From Lachnospiraceae bacterium (GTDB lineage: Bacteria > Bacillota > Clostridia > Lachnospirales > Lachnospiraceae): a stretch of 36,438 bases of DNA. This document shows positions 8,259 through 19,100 of the stretch, in pieces. How positions within the stretch are numbered: the stretch's first letter is position 1; each line of letters begins with the position of its first letter. The position numbers were made by a program, and so were the translations under genes. The notes below the pieces were generated by a model. It searched no databases, was not told the DNA's origin, and was given only the letters and a program-made list of their open reading frames with translations. The stretch covers positions 1 to 36,438 of the forward strand of contig JAKSPD010000018.1 of assembly GCA_024405115.1 (NCBI GenBank), written 5' to 3'.

Positions 8259-9968
8259 TCATTTAACCTGTGGTTTAATAATGGAACTGAAAACCAGCAC
8301 CTCGTAAGGCCTTAATGTATATGTCCCGTCTTTTACGTCGTGTGATTCAAAATTGGAGAGTATCTCCTCCTTTGCGAACGGCATAAGTTCAGGACTGATC
8401 GTAAACTTTGCAGGTTTATTTGAGAAGTTACCGAAAACCAGAAGTCCTCCGCCTCCCTCCAATGTCCTGGTAAAGCATACAATCTGACGGTCTTTGGCAT
8501 AATAAAGGGCAGGCTTTCCATATATTGCTGCCTCATTGGTTTTCTTTAAAGAAATCACCTTCTGGTAATATCTGAAAATCGACTTTTCGCCTGTCATGTC
8601 TTTTTGGACGTTGATTTCGGCTACATTATTGTTCATGCACTGCCAGGTCTTTGCGCCTTTATTGAATCCGCCGTTGGTGCTGTCATCCCATTGCATGGGA
8701 ACCCTTGAATGATCCCTCGCTCCATATCGCACAAAGTTCATGGCCAGCTTTTTCGGTACCCCATAGCCGGAGAGCAGATTATAAATGAAGTGGCTGACAG
8801 GGTCCTTGCAGTCATCTATTGTCTCAAACCAGGCATTCGTCATCCCAATTTCCTCACCCATGTAGATAAACGGTGTTCCGAATCCAAGGAATGTGATTGT
8901 CGGAAGGAACGTGGCCGCTTCATAGCGGTATTTCCCTGTGTCTATCCCGAAACGCGAGACGCTTCTTGGGTTATCATGATTTTCCAGCACCAATGTGTTC
9001 CAGCCTTTGCCAAAATTATCTATCTGGGGCTTAAAGAGCCCTTCTTTAAATTTAATCAGACTGAATGGCTTTTTAAAAAATTTTGCATTGGCAATATTGT
9101 CACTGGCCAGATGGTTAAAATCAAATATCGTATCAAGTTCATGATTCTCTTTTGCAACATACGCTTTTGCTTCATCGGAACTTGGACTGAAGGATTCGCC
9201 AACCGTGTAGCAGTCATTACGCGAAAAGGCCCTCTCATTTAACTCCTTAATGAACTCATGCATTCTGGGCCCATCAACATAAAACTCGGAACCCGTTCCG
9301 GCAAGCCGCTTTTTCGCATCCTTTAGCGGATACTTCTTTGAAAACATATTGAAAACGTCTAGCCTGAAGCCGTCCACGCCCATGTCCAGCCAGTAGTTGA
9401 ATATGTCTGCTGCCTCCTTACGAACTTTTTCATTCTCCCAGTTGAGATCCGCCTGCTCCACGCAGAAAAGATGCATATAGTATTCCTCTGTACCGTCAAT
9501 CCTTTCCCATGCGGAACCGGTGAAGGTGGAATCCCAATTTGTAGGAGGATAAAGCTTCCCGTTCTTTTTCTTTCCCTCTCGGATAATATAATAATCCCTG
9601 TAAGGACTGTTTTTATCCTTAAGGGCTTCCCTGAACCACTCATGTTCAATGGAAGTATGATTTATTGCTATGTCCATGATCACACGGAGTTCTCTTTTAT
9701 GGCATTCGTATAGCAGCTCCTTAAAATCCGAAAGCGTCCCGAATCTTGGGTCAATATCCCTGTAGTCAGCAATGTCATAACCATAATCATAATTAGGCGA
9801 CTTATATAACGGCGAGAACCATATGGCTGTTATTCCGAGCTCCTTAAGATAGTCAAGCCTGGATATGATACCCGCAATATCGCCTGTTCCGTCATTGTTG
9901 GCATCCATAAAGCTTAATGGATATATCTGGTAAATGACCGCATTTTTATACCATTCTGTATTTTCCAT
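8259..9968 (-). CDS. GH13 alpha-glucosidase, probable oligo-1,6-glucosidase
   Basis: The ATG at 9968 with a GGGG-type RBS gives 569 residues, the usual size of GH13 subfamily 31 enzymes. The (beta/alpha)8 barrel motifs are present: QIYPLSFMDANNDGTGD, DIAINHTS, DGFRLDVFN with nucleophile Asp204, acid/base Glu258 in YTVGESF, and ENHDNPR with Asp332. The residue after the nucleophile is valine, which in this subfamily is associated with alpha-1,6 rather than alpha-1,4 bonds, so isomaltose or panose-type oligosaccharides are likely substrates. There is no signal peptide, so it acts in the cytosol on imported sugars; no transporter gene is nearby. An extended -10 promoter lies upstream. Confidence 0.92.
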   Translation of the reverse strand: MENTEWYKNAVIYQIYPLSFMDANNDGTGDIAGIISRLDYLKELGITAIWFSPLYKSPNYDYGYDIADYRDIDPRFGTLSDFKELLYECHKRELRVIMDIAINHTSIEHEWFREALKDKNSPYRDYYIIREGKKKNGKLYPPTNWDSTFTGSAWERIDGTEEYYMHLFCVEQADLNWENEKVRKEAADIFNYWLDMGVDGFRLDVFNMFSKKYPLKDAKKRLAGTGSEFYVDGPRMHEFIKELNERAFSRNDCYTVGESFSPSSDEAKAYVAKENHELDTIFDFNHLASDNIANAKFFKKPFSLIKFKEGLFKPQIDNFGKGWNTLVLENHDNPRSVSRFGIDTGKYRYEAATFLPTITFLGFGTPFIYMGEEIGMTNAWFETIDDCKDPVSHFIYNLLSGYGVPKKLAMNFVRYGARDHSRVPMQWDDSTNGGFNKGAKTWQCMNNNVAEINVQKDMTGEKSIFRYYQKVISLKKTNEAAIYGKPALYYAKDRQIVCFTRTLEGGGGLLVFGNFSNKPAKFTISPELMPFAKEEILSNFESHDVKDGTYTLRPYEVLVFSSIIKPQVK

Positions 9969-10034
9969 CTTATCGCCCCTTTTCTTCTGAATTCCCTGAA
10001 AAGCTTCATTCCTTCCATAAGAACCATTGATATT

Positions 10035-10043
10035 ATTATACCA
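10035..10043 (-). promoter_or_regulatory. Extended -10 promoter of the glucosidase gene
   Basis: The minus strand reads TGGTATAAT, an extended -10 (TGnTATAAT) with no good -35. It lies about 70 bp before the chosen glucosidase ATG, which supports the shorter start over the long in-frame extension that would run through it. Confidence 0.5.
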
Positions 10044-10118
10044 GAAAAGCTCGCTTAACTGCGCGTTATTATTCTGTAATTTATCAGACACCTTCCCATT
10101 CAGGTAAAAATGTAATTT

Positions 10119-10329
10119 AACCGCGGGATGCCTTACTGTTGGCTTCTGCGGTTATCTGGAAAATGTGATTTAACCGCCATTACCGCTTTTGTTGGCTCTG
10201 GCGGTTATTTGGTAAATGTGATTTAACCGCCATTATTGCTTTTGGTGGCTCTGGCGGTTATTTGGTAAATGTGATTTAACCGCCATTATTGCTTTTGGTG
10301 GCTCTGGCGGTTATTTGGTAAATGTGATT
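10119..10329. repeat. Four tandem 53-bp repeats, each with an inverted repeat
   Basis: Copies start at 10119, 10172, 10225 and 10278, and a broken fifth start follows at about 10329. The last two are almost identical and the first is the most divergent, a gradient typical of slippage growth. Each good copy carries AACCGCCA and TGGCGGTT about 19 bp apart, so each can form a hairpin. There are no variable spacers, so this is not a CRISPR array. It lies between the glucosidase gene and the tRNA-Arg scar. Confidence 0.85.
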
Positions 10330-10371
10330 AACCGCAGGCGCTAACAAAAACCTTTTTGGCGGTCAATTAAG

Positions 10372-10404
10372 AAAAACCCTGAACCGGCATTACGCTGTTC
10401 AGGG
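10372..10404 (-). terminator. Terminator left behind by the tRNA-Arg gene
   Basis: On the minus strand CCCTGAAC and GTTCAGGG form an 8-bp stem followed by TTTTT. It starts a few bases after the end of the tRNA-Arg fragment, as the original tRNA gene would need, so this side is ancestral chromosome. Confidence 0.8.
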
Positions 10405-10412
10405 CTTTTCAC

Positions 10413-10453
10413 GTTCCCGATGCGATTCGAACGCACGACCTTCCGCTTAGGAG
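10413..10453 (-). other. 3' half of tRNA-Arg(CCU): probable attachment site
   Basis: Read on the minus strand, these bases match the 3' half of a tRNA: anticodon loop CTCCTAA (anticodon CCU), 3' anticodon strand GCGGA, a T-arm with loop TTCGAAT, and the acceptor 3' strand CGGGAAC plus G. The sequence before it (10454 onward) cannot pair with GCGGA and is not tRNA-like, so only the 3' half is present. Site-specific integrases that use tRNA genes duplicate exactly this part. Given the orientation, the inserted DNA should lie to the right and an intact tRNA-Arg beyond this window. Confidence 0.75.
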
Positions 10454-10589
10454 AAAGAGATGTGGCTGTTCCGACGTGATCCTTCGAGTTCCTTCATGAC
10501 CTTCTAAGGCTTGATTTTACTGGATTTCTAAAAAATCTCTGCACCTCGTTAACCTTTCAAAATCTGTCAAAAGCCAGCTAATACCGATG

Positions 10590-10663
10590 CATTCTTAGCT
10601 GCGTATTAGCTGCAGCTAAGAATGGCGGAGGATTGTATTCTCAATGTGGACCATTCTTAGCTG
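10590..10663. repeat. Three copies of CATTCTTAGCTG next to the att scar
   Basis: CATTCTTAGCTG occurs at 10590-10601, inverted at 10613-10624 and direct again at 10652-10663. The first two form a 12-bp stem around a short loop. The gene-free stretch 10454-10808 otherwise holds only the terminator at 10720-10768. Such repeats near a tRNA attachment site could be integrase or excisionase arm sites; this is inference. Confidence 0.6.
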
Positions 10664-10719
10664 AAAATTGTGACTGTAGACGTAACTGCTGTACAGCGCA
10701 AGATACGATTAAGATAAGC

Positions 10720-10768
10720 AAAAGAAACGGACCGTCTCTCTGATCAACTCAAATCGGAGAAGACGGCC
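10720..10768 (-). terminator. Terminator of the NRPS-phosphatase-STAS operon
   Basis: On the minus strand GGCCGTCTTCTCCGA pairs imperfectly with its complement (10754-10768 with 10729-10743) and is followed by GTTTCTTTT. It lies 40 bp after the STAS stop codon. Confidence 0.75.
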
Positions 10769-10808
10769 CGTCTTTGATTATAAAGACAAGGGAAAGCGGT
10801 GTTTGCAA

Positions 10809-11123
10809 TCAGACCGTTTCCCCGGCAGCTTTGATTGTTAGTTTTTTATCCATACTGGTAAGCGTGAAAATATTCATAATCTCGGAATGGACGTTGATCA
10901 GCGTTAATATTGCGCCCTGACTCTTTGCCTTTTTATTGGCGGCGATGATCTGCCTGAGTCCGGAAGAAGACATATACTCGACTTTATCAAAATCAATGAC
11001 GATTTCTTCAATGCCATCAATCTTTTCAATCTCATTTCCGAGCATAGGGGCGGCTTCGGTGTCGAGCCAACCTTCAAGCAGAAGGGTCGCCTTGTTCGCG
11101 TCGTTGATTATTGTAATGTTCAT
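10809..11123 (-). CDS. STAS-domain anti-sigma-factor antagonist (SpoIIAA/RsbV-like)
   Basis: The 104-residue protein is a single STAS domain. The loop VEYMSSSGLRQI aligns with the DSSGL loop of SpoIIAA, with Ser54 at the phosphorylated position; the usual preceding Asp is Ser52 here. In partner switching, the unphosphorylated form binds and sequesters an RsbW-like kinase, freeing that kinase's target. It starts 18 bp after the phosphatase gene behind a GGAGG site and closes the operon. Its likely partners are the PP2C and ATPase domains of the protein encoded directly upstream. No sigma factor gene lies in the window. Confidence 0.93.
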   Translation of the reverse strand: MNITIINDANKATLLLEGWLDTEAAPMLGNEIEKIDGIEEIVIDFDKVEYMSSSGLRQIIAANKKAKSQGAILTLINVHSEIMNIFTLTSMDKKLTIKAAGETV

Positions 11124-11141
11124 ATGCTTTCCTCCGTTATC

Positions 11142-13106
11142 CTATATATATTTAATAAGTGTTAATATATTGCTGCCGTTTTTCCTTTCGTAGCGTACAT
11201 CATCGACACTTCTGAACGCGATAAGTCTCCCGAGACCTCCAATCTGTTCATCGATATCGTAATCCTCCGCGCTGATCATATTCTTTGTCGGATCAAACGG
11301 TATTCCTTTATCGGAAAACTCGATCGTTATCTTTTGGGAGACCCGGACCGATACGCGTATATCGCCTTTTTCGATTTCCTCGTTATACGCGTAGGAACAG
11401 ATGTTAACGAAGATTTCCTCAGCCGCGAGGCAAAGATCTAACAGCTCTTTTCGCGAGAGCGGCAGATAAAGTATCTTCTGTTTTAACTTCGCGAACTCAT
11501 GGATCTGCGGCTGTAAGACGAGCACCTCTGTTTCGCAGGGAAGCAAACAGAGCATGGTCGTATCGTCATGTCGCTCAGCGTTCCCGGTAAACTCCGCCAT
11601 TTTCCGCTCCACATAGTCGACAGGGTCTTCTGTCTTCGAGGTCATCCATTCTTCTAAAGCCGTTTCGAGTCTTTCTGTACCGAAAAACTCGTTCGATTCG
11701 TTTACCGCTTCATTGACACCGTCGGTATAAAGGAAGATCGCGTCTCCAGGTCTCAGTGTGACAAGATCTTCGACAAATTCCTCACCCGGGAAGATACCGA
11801 GCAGGGGATTCCGGGTGCCCGAAAGGGGGATGACCCGGTCTCTCAGGATATACGGCAGGTTATGACCCGCGTTGCAATAAATATACGTCCGTTCTTTGAG
11901 ATCATAAATGCCGATGACCGCCGTCAGGAAAAGCAGAGAGGGATTATTCACCGATAAAGAATCATTGACCCTCTTCAATATTTCTGCGGGAGACTTGTTC
12001 ATTTTTGCGACCTCACGGATCAGCATCAGCGTAACAGCCATAAAGATCGAAGCTGCCACGCCTTTCCCGGAAACATCCGCGATGACGGTCAGGATATGGT
12101 TGTCGTCGATCATCATGTAATCATACAGATCTCCGGCAACATATCTCGCGGGTATCATATCCGCGTGTATGATACAGTGACCGGATTCAAAATGGCCGTT
12201 CTTCAGGAAGCCTCTCTGAATCTGAGATGATATGTCCAGCTGCGCGTTCTGTTTCTCCTGCTCCTTTGTAAGGCTGCTGATGTTGGACAGATAATTCTGA
12301 ATATTATCCGTCATGCTGTTGAATGCTGCGGATATCTTGGCTAATTCATCATTGCCGTCCACCTGAAGCTTCGACTCCGAACAGCTGCCGCTTGCGAGGT
12401 AACCGCTCATGACTTCGCATACTTTTCCCGCGGGGACGGAAATACGTTTTTCCATAACGATAGAAATGAAAAAGAAGATCAAGCAATTCGCGAGGACCGT
12501 CGTGACGGCCAGGATAGAAAATCCACGGATAACCCTTCTGTTCATCTCCTCGTATGACTGATCGACACCGGCCATCATCGGATGGCCGTACGGGTCTGTA
12601 ATCCTCACCATCGTACTGATCTCATGTCCAATCTTGCTCACGGTAACACTGTGCGAGATCTCCTTTTCCCCGTTCCATACCGCTCTTTCATCCGCTGTAA
12701 GCGTATAGCTCGTGACCTTGCCGATATATCTGTCATGCGGATTGATCTCATCGACCTTGCTGTTTTGTGAAACGCAGATATACTTTATTTTGCCGGCCTC
12801 CTGCTCCGGGACGAACAGATAGGCAAACTCGATATTGTTCAGTCTGCATATATAATTTCCCAGCGAAAGAATATTCGCGGCAAAGTTCTCATCAATCGGC
12901 ACGTTCTTTTCAAACGCTTCGGAAAGGACCATATCGGCGAAAATCGTGACCATCGCTTCGTTATTGTTTTTCGCGTTATCCGAAACAATGTGCTGAAGAA
13001 GCAGATAGGAAATGGCAAACAGAAGGAACTGTGAGACGAGGAGCACGATCAGAACCCGTACGGTAACCTTTTTTGCGATCGTATTCGCTACTTTTCTGTT
13101 TTTCAT
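11142..13106 (-). CDS. Membrane SpoIIE/RsbU phosphatase fused to RsbW-like ATPase domain
   Basis: The ATG at 13106 has a perfect AGGAGG and gives 654 residues. Order: membrane helix 16-38, extracytoplasmic sensor region about 40-190, second helix about 194-217, HAMP-like linker 220-280, PP2C phosphatase 310-525, and an RsbW/HATPase_c domain 535-654. PP2C metal-site motifs are present (AGDLYD at 324-329, ADVSGKG at 343-349, YTDG at 460-463, DDTT at 514-517). The ATPase domain has the N-box EEIFVN, FSDKGIPFDP and GGLGR. One protein thus carries both the phosphatase and a potential kinase for the STAS partner, under control of an outside sensor. It begins 27 bp after the NRPS stop, so it is made with the synthetase. 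Confidence 0.93.
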   Translation of the reverse strand: MKNRKVANTIAKKVTVRVLIVLLVSQFLLFAISYLLLQHIVSDNAKNNNEAMVTIFADMVLSEAFEKNVPIDENFAANILSLGNYICRLNNIEFAYLFVPEQEAGKIKYICVSQNSKVDEINPHDRYIGKVTSYTLTADERAVWNGEKEISHSVTVSKIGHEISTMVRITDPYGHPMMAGVDQSYEEMNRRVIRGFSILAVTTVLANCLIFFFISIVMEKRISVPAGKVCEVMSGYLASGSCSESKLQVDGNDELAKISAAFNSMTDNIQNYLSNISSLTKEQEKQNAQLDISSQIQRGFLKNGHFESGHCIIHADMIPARYVAGDLYDYMMIDDNHILTVIADVSGKGVAASIFMAVTLMLIREVAKMNKSPAEILKRVNDSLSVNNPSLLFLTAVIGIYDLKERTYIYCNAGHNLPYILRDRVIPLSGTRNPLLGIFPGEEFVEDLVTLRPGDAIFLYTDGVNEAVNESNEFFGTERLETALEEWMTSKTEDPVDYVERKMAEFTGNAERHDDTTMLCLLPCETEVLVLQPQIHEFAKLKQKILYLPLSRKELLDLCLAAEEIFVNICSYAYNEEIEKGDIRVSVRVSQKITIEFSDKGIPFDPTKNMISAEDYDIDEQIGGLGRLIAFRSVDDVRYERKNGSNILTLIKYI

Positions 13107-13133
13107 GTTTCCTCCTCGCAAACTCAAGCAGGC

Positions 13134-16100
13134 TCACTCATCTTCCATCTCAAAATAATCCAGCGATAAAAGTTTTTCCAGTGCACGTTCAAGATAGGCA
13201 CTGTCCGGAAGCGGCCAGGAAAACCCAAGGCGGTACAGAATATTGGCGGTGAACTTATTCTCTGATTCAACTCCATGGATATCGGGACGGTCGTTGGTCA
13301 TCAATCCGCGCAGTCGTTCGTTGATCTTTGGGTCTCCCAGCATACGGTGATAATCGGCATAATATTCTTCGTCCGGAACGGGCGTGATTTTTACGCCGCA
13401 TTTATTCGCCGCCTCTATCAGCTGCCATTCGTCTATAAGGAATCTGCTGTCGGCGTTGAAAGCGGTGAACTGATCATTGGTGCCTGCCAGCAGCACCACC
13501 GCCTTCGCCGTCATATCAATAGGCGAAAAGCTCATCGGGTCCGTCGCGTGGCTGATCGGGCTTTTGCCGATAACAGCAAATCCCCTGACAGCGTTCAGGA
13601 ATGCGTTGGTCTCGAAATTGATTTGGAATTCTCCGTCCTTTTGCCGCCCCATCAGATTTCCGACGCGAATGATCTTACCGCGCATCCCATTCTTGATGGC
13701 TTCCAGCATCTTCAGCTCGGCATGATACTTTGAGAGCCCGTATTTGTTGCCAAGCGCATCGATTACAAAGAGTTTGTTTTCTGCTGCTTTGATTCCTTTT
13801 CTCCAGGTCTCCTCCGTGTGTACGCCCGGGATCGATACTGTTGATATCTGCACGAGGCGCGCATTCTTTTCTTTTGCTACTTTGATCATGTTTTCCACAC
13901 CGCCCACATTGATGCGCTCAAGAATATCATCCGCCGCATAATGCTTTACACAAGCCGCACAGTTAATGATAGTATCGATGTGGGTATCCGACAATAATCT
14001 GGTACATTCATCCGTGATATCCGCCTCGAGCACGGTAACGCGCTCCCTGATCAGCTCCTCAAACGGCTGATCAAAGTAATACATAAGCATGCTCTTCAGC
14101 CTTTTCTCGGGCGATGAAAAGATTCCGGATCTTAAAAGACATATGATTTTTCCTTCGTTCCGTTCAAGCAGTTCTTTGAGTATATGTATACCCAAAAAGC
14201 CCACGGCTCCCGTAAGAAGAACGTCACCGAGAGGCTCGCGTATCACGTCTTTCGCATACTCGAGCGTATTGTATTTCAACAGCTCCGGATAATCCGATAC
14301 AATATCAGGATCATGCGCTATTTCTTCTGATCCCGAAGCTGGCCGTCTCATCCCTTCAATATGTTCCGCAAGCATTTCCGGACTCGGATTATCGAAAATA
14401 TCCTGGTACTGAACGTTCATTCCCTTTGCCATCAACTGCATAGTGACCTTTGAGGCTGAAAGCGATGTGCCGCCCATTTCAAAGAAGTTATCATCCGCGT
14501 AGTACTCATCCAATGACAGGACTGACGCGAACAGATCGCAAAGCTCCTGCTCCAGTGATTTTTTCGGGATCTTTTTTGCTTTTTTCTTTCTCTCCTTCTT
14601 TACTTCCGGAAGCGCCTTTCTATCGATTTTCCCGTTTTTCGTAAGTGGCATTGCCTCCAGCTGCAAAAGGATATCTGGCACCATATAATAGGTGAGCCTG
14701 CTCTTCAGATACGCGGTCAGACTATCGATATCAATCTCCTCAGAAGACGTAAAGAAGCCCACGAGATAATCCTCCGAGCCGTTATTTCGCACGACGACTT
14801 TACTCTGCCTGATTCCTTCAAAATCCTCTATTGATTTTTCAATCTCGTCCAACTCTATCCTGAAACCGCGCAGCTTCACCTGATTGTCCATACGTCCGCC
14901 AAATTCAATCTCACCCTCCTGATTGAACCTTGCGACATCTCCGCTGTGGTATGCCCGCGTCCCATTGATTTCAAAGAACAAGGCTCTGTTTTTCTCGGGA
15001 AGCCTGACATATCCTCTGCCGACTCCTTCTCCGGCGATGATCAGTTCTCCGACAGCGTACGGCGGAAGAATGCGGGAGAACCGGTCCATGATATACAATT
15101 GATAATTCGCCGCAGGCCCTCCGATTGTGATATTCTCCGAGCCCGTCAAATGTTTTGCGCTGGCGGAAACGGTGCACTCTGTCGGACCGTAAGCATTAAC
15201 GATATATATATCCGGAGATAACGATACAAGTTTTTCGTACAGCCCTGCTGGGAATGCTTCCGCACCGACCATGACGGACCGGATCCCTTTCAGCGCTTTT
15301 TCAAAGCATTCCATCCCCAGCATATTCATGAGGAACGACGGCGTGCACGACATGACATCCACATGATTATCCATGAGCAGATTCGTAAATGCGGCAGGAT
15401 CGTGTACCTCGTTTTCTGTTGCGATCACAACGGTCTTTCCGTTGCAAAGCGGCAGCAGTATTTCAATGATATGGATATCGAAGGAAATGGAGCCGAACGC
15501 CACGCCGACCTCTCCGCCACTCTCCCTTCCGTACATATCCCTAGCAACTGTGAATGTCTGAACAAAGTTGGAAAGGCTGTGATGCTCTATCATCACGCCC
15601 TTCGGTGTGCCAGTAGAACCAGAGGTATAGATGCAATAGGCCAGCGCGTCCGGATCCGGCGTTTCTTCCGGGTCGTCCGTGGCTTCCGAAGCAAGAAGCT
15701 CTTCCACTGTGACCGCTTGATAGTGTTTTTCTTTCGTGAAAAGTGTGCCCTTGCCGTTTTTGATCTCTTCGGTAGTAAGAACGATACGGCTATCCGAATC
15801 CGAGAGGCAGAAATCAATCCTGTCATCCGGATATTCGGGCAGGATCGGCAGGAACGCACCGCCGGCTTTCAATACTGCCAGCTCGCATACCGGAATATCC
15901 GCCGTTCTGTTAAGAAGCACGCCGACGATCGAATCCTTCATTACACCGAGCTTTCTGAGTCCGGCGCATACCTTGTTTGCCTTCCTGTTCAGTTCTTGGT
16001 AAGTAAGCTTTTCACCGTCTGCGACAACGGCTGTCTTTTCCGGTGTTTCTTTTGCTCTCTTCTCAAAAAGCCTTCCCGCAGAAACATTGTCGAACGCGAG

Positions 16101-19100
16101 CTCTGTTTGATTAATAGCTTCCAGTCTCTTTGCCGACTGCTCTGAAAGCACGGTAATCTCTTCAGCTTTTTCCTTCTGTGTAAAACCTGTCAGCACGAGA
16201 TCGAAAACATCGATGAAGCTGTTGATAAACGCTTCGCTATACCGTTCGCACTGGTATTCCGCATGGATCTCGTATTTTCCGTTCTTTAAGAATACGGTTA
16301 TGGTAATAGGTGATTTTGCCGCAATCGGCGCCGCTTCGATCAACTCTGCCTTTTCGCCGCAGAAGGTATCAAACAGGAATTCGCTTCCCTGGTAAGCGAA
16401 AATGATATCCGAACGGATCCCGTAAGCCGAGGATACTTCGGCAAACGAATAAATATCATTTGCCATGCTGCCCATCAGCTGCTCCTGCACTTCCCGGATC
16501 ATAGCAGCCACATTCCGGCTGCCCTCTGTATGAATAAGGACAGGGAGCGTTTTAACAAGCATCGTGACCGCGGAGGCCAGTCGTGAATCACTTCTGCCGT
16601 TATAGATCGTTGTATAGACCGCATCTTCAGAATTGTGGAAAAAGCTGAGTGTATAACCAAATGCCGCATTGAAATATGCGTTTGGTGTGAATTTGTTCTT
16701 TTTCAGATATTCCGTAACTGCTTTGGAAGACGTCCGCGCGATCCGCTTTAGAGAAGCCGCGCCCTTTTTGCCCTTCTCCGGCGCTTTCGAGGGCAGACAG
16801 TCCGCTTCACAGTTCTTGAAAATACTGTCATAGTATTCCTTTGCCGCGGTGTAGCGTTCGGAAGAACGTGCTGTCTCTTCATCCAAGGCGCTTTCAAATC
16901 CGCTATAATGCTCTTTTGCGATCTCGTTTCCGGCGTACGCTTTCCCGATGTCAGCAATCAGGATGTTTTGCGACATACCGTCCGAAGCAATATGATGGAA
17001 ATCCATAAACAGATAGTTACCGTCTTTCGCTTCATAGATCGCTGCTCTGTACAGGGGTTCCCCGATAAGGTTGAACGGTCTTACAAGTTCTTCCGCGGAC
17101 GGAATCTTTTCACAGCGTATCCGCGTGACGATCGGTTCCCGTGAATCGTCTCTCCGTGCCCGGATATTTCCATGCTTATCCGAGAACAAAATCGCCTTCG
17201 TATACGGATGGGCATCCAGCGTTTTTTTGATGGCGGCCGTGAGCACTTCTGTATCCAGCGCCGGACTCAGCTTCATCATCATCGGGATGTTATAAGTCGT
17301 CGTACCGGGATTCGCGCTGCATTCGATATAGATACCCATCTGGGTCTGCGTCAGCGGATAATCCTCAAAGCGCTCATATTCTTCCGTTTTATCGGAGGAA
17401 AGGACGAACTCTTCTATGCTCTGTATCGTCCTATGCTCTCTGATATCCGCCACCTTGAACGGAACATTGAACGTTTTTTCGAGTTCGATGTTTAGACGGA
17501 TAACTCCGATTGAGGTTAATCCGGCAAAGTTGAGATCTGTATCGATACCGAACCCGTTCTGTCCCAGTACTTTAACGCAGATATCGTAAATCGTCCGCTG
17601 CATGTCGCTTTCGGGAAGCCGGATATTTTCAAGCTTTCTTTCCGGTTTCGGAAGCGCGCGGCGATTCACCTTCTGGTTTTGATTCAGCGGTATAGCATCA
17701 ATCTGCATGACGACCGCGGGCACCATGTACGGCGGCTTTTGGGCCGCGATAAAGCTGTTCAAAGCTTCAGTATCCACTTTTTCATCCGCTACTACGTATG
17801 CAGCTATGAATTTTCCGCCCGCTGCGTCATCGAAAGCGGCAACAGTTGCGTCCCGAATACCGTCAAAACGGCGGATCACCTCTTCGATTTCCGGAAGCTC
17901 CACACGGAAACCGCGGATCTTGACCTGCCCATCGTGTCTGCCGATAAAATCGAGCATACCGTTCGGTAAAAACCGAACTACGTCACCGGTGCGGTACGCT
18001 TTTTTATAATTTGAGTCCGATGTGAAAGGATTGTCAATGAACACATCTTCCGTCTTTTCCGGAAGATTCAGATATCCCTTGCCTACCTGGCATCCTGCGA
18101 TAAGGAGTTCGCCGGGCGCGCCTATAGGGAGTCGGTTCATATTCTCATCAACGATGTACCCCTTTGCGTTCCCGTTAAGTTTGCCGATGGGGATCTTACC
18201 GACATTTCCGGAGACTTTGGTGCCCGAAACGTAAAGCGTACATTCGGAGGGCCCGTAAAGGTTGAAGAAATCGAAGGAAAGACTGTCTGCTTTAAAGGGG
18301 ACGAGTGCCTCGCCGCCTACAGCGATACACTTTAAATACGGCGATTTAGTCAGCAACGCGAACTGTCTTCCCACCTGCGTCGTCATTACTACGTAATCGA
18401 TCCTGTTTTCGATAAAATACCTATCAAGCGCCAGAAGATCAAGACGCATCTCTTCGGAGATCACGTGGACGGTACCTCCGCACGCAGGGATAGATGCGAG
18501 ATCGCCAAAGCAGGCGTCGAATCCGTAGGATGCGTAGCACGCAGCTACGGTATCACTGCTTAGATGAAGGATGTTTCTGTTGATCTGTACAAGCGCTCCT
18601 GCATTCCTGTACGTCAGCTGAACGCCCTTGGGGGTGCCTGTTGTTCCGCTCGTATACAGAAGAACGAACGTGTCATTCGGTTGGCTCTTTCTGAGGGTCT
18701 CCGGCGCTGCAGGAAGCCAGGCAATGTCTTCAATGAAGAGCGTAGCTCCTGTATAGTCTTTTATGGAATCGGATAGTTCCTTCGTTGTAATCAGGAGTTT
18801 TGCTCCGGCATTATGGACCATGAAAGTCAGTCTTTCCGGAGGATATGAAGCATCCAACGGTTCATACGCGCATCCGGCTTTCAATACCCCGTAGGTTGCC
18901 AGTACGATCCATTCGCTTCTCGGAATCAGTACGCTTACCGCATCGTTTGGTGCAAGTCCCAGGTTCAGGATATAGCTTGCAATTCTGTCGGTCAGTTCTC
19001 CCGCTTGGCCGTATGTATAATGCCTTCCTTCATAAACCACCAGATCCTTCTCCGGCGTTTTACGGACGTGCTCCATAAAGGATTCTACGACCGTTTTTTC

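Noticed and set aside
10119-10329. 53-bp repeats considered as a CRISPR array
   Set aside because: The units are contiguous with no unique spacers, and no cas genes are present.
15363-16145. Long plus-strand frame of 260 codons antisense to the NRPS
   Set aside because: It is the opposite strand of an adenylation domain, has no RBS or family motifs, and similar antisense frames occur all along the NRPS gene.
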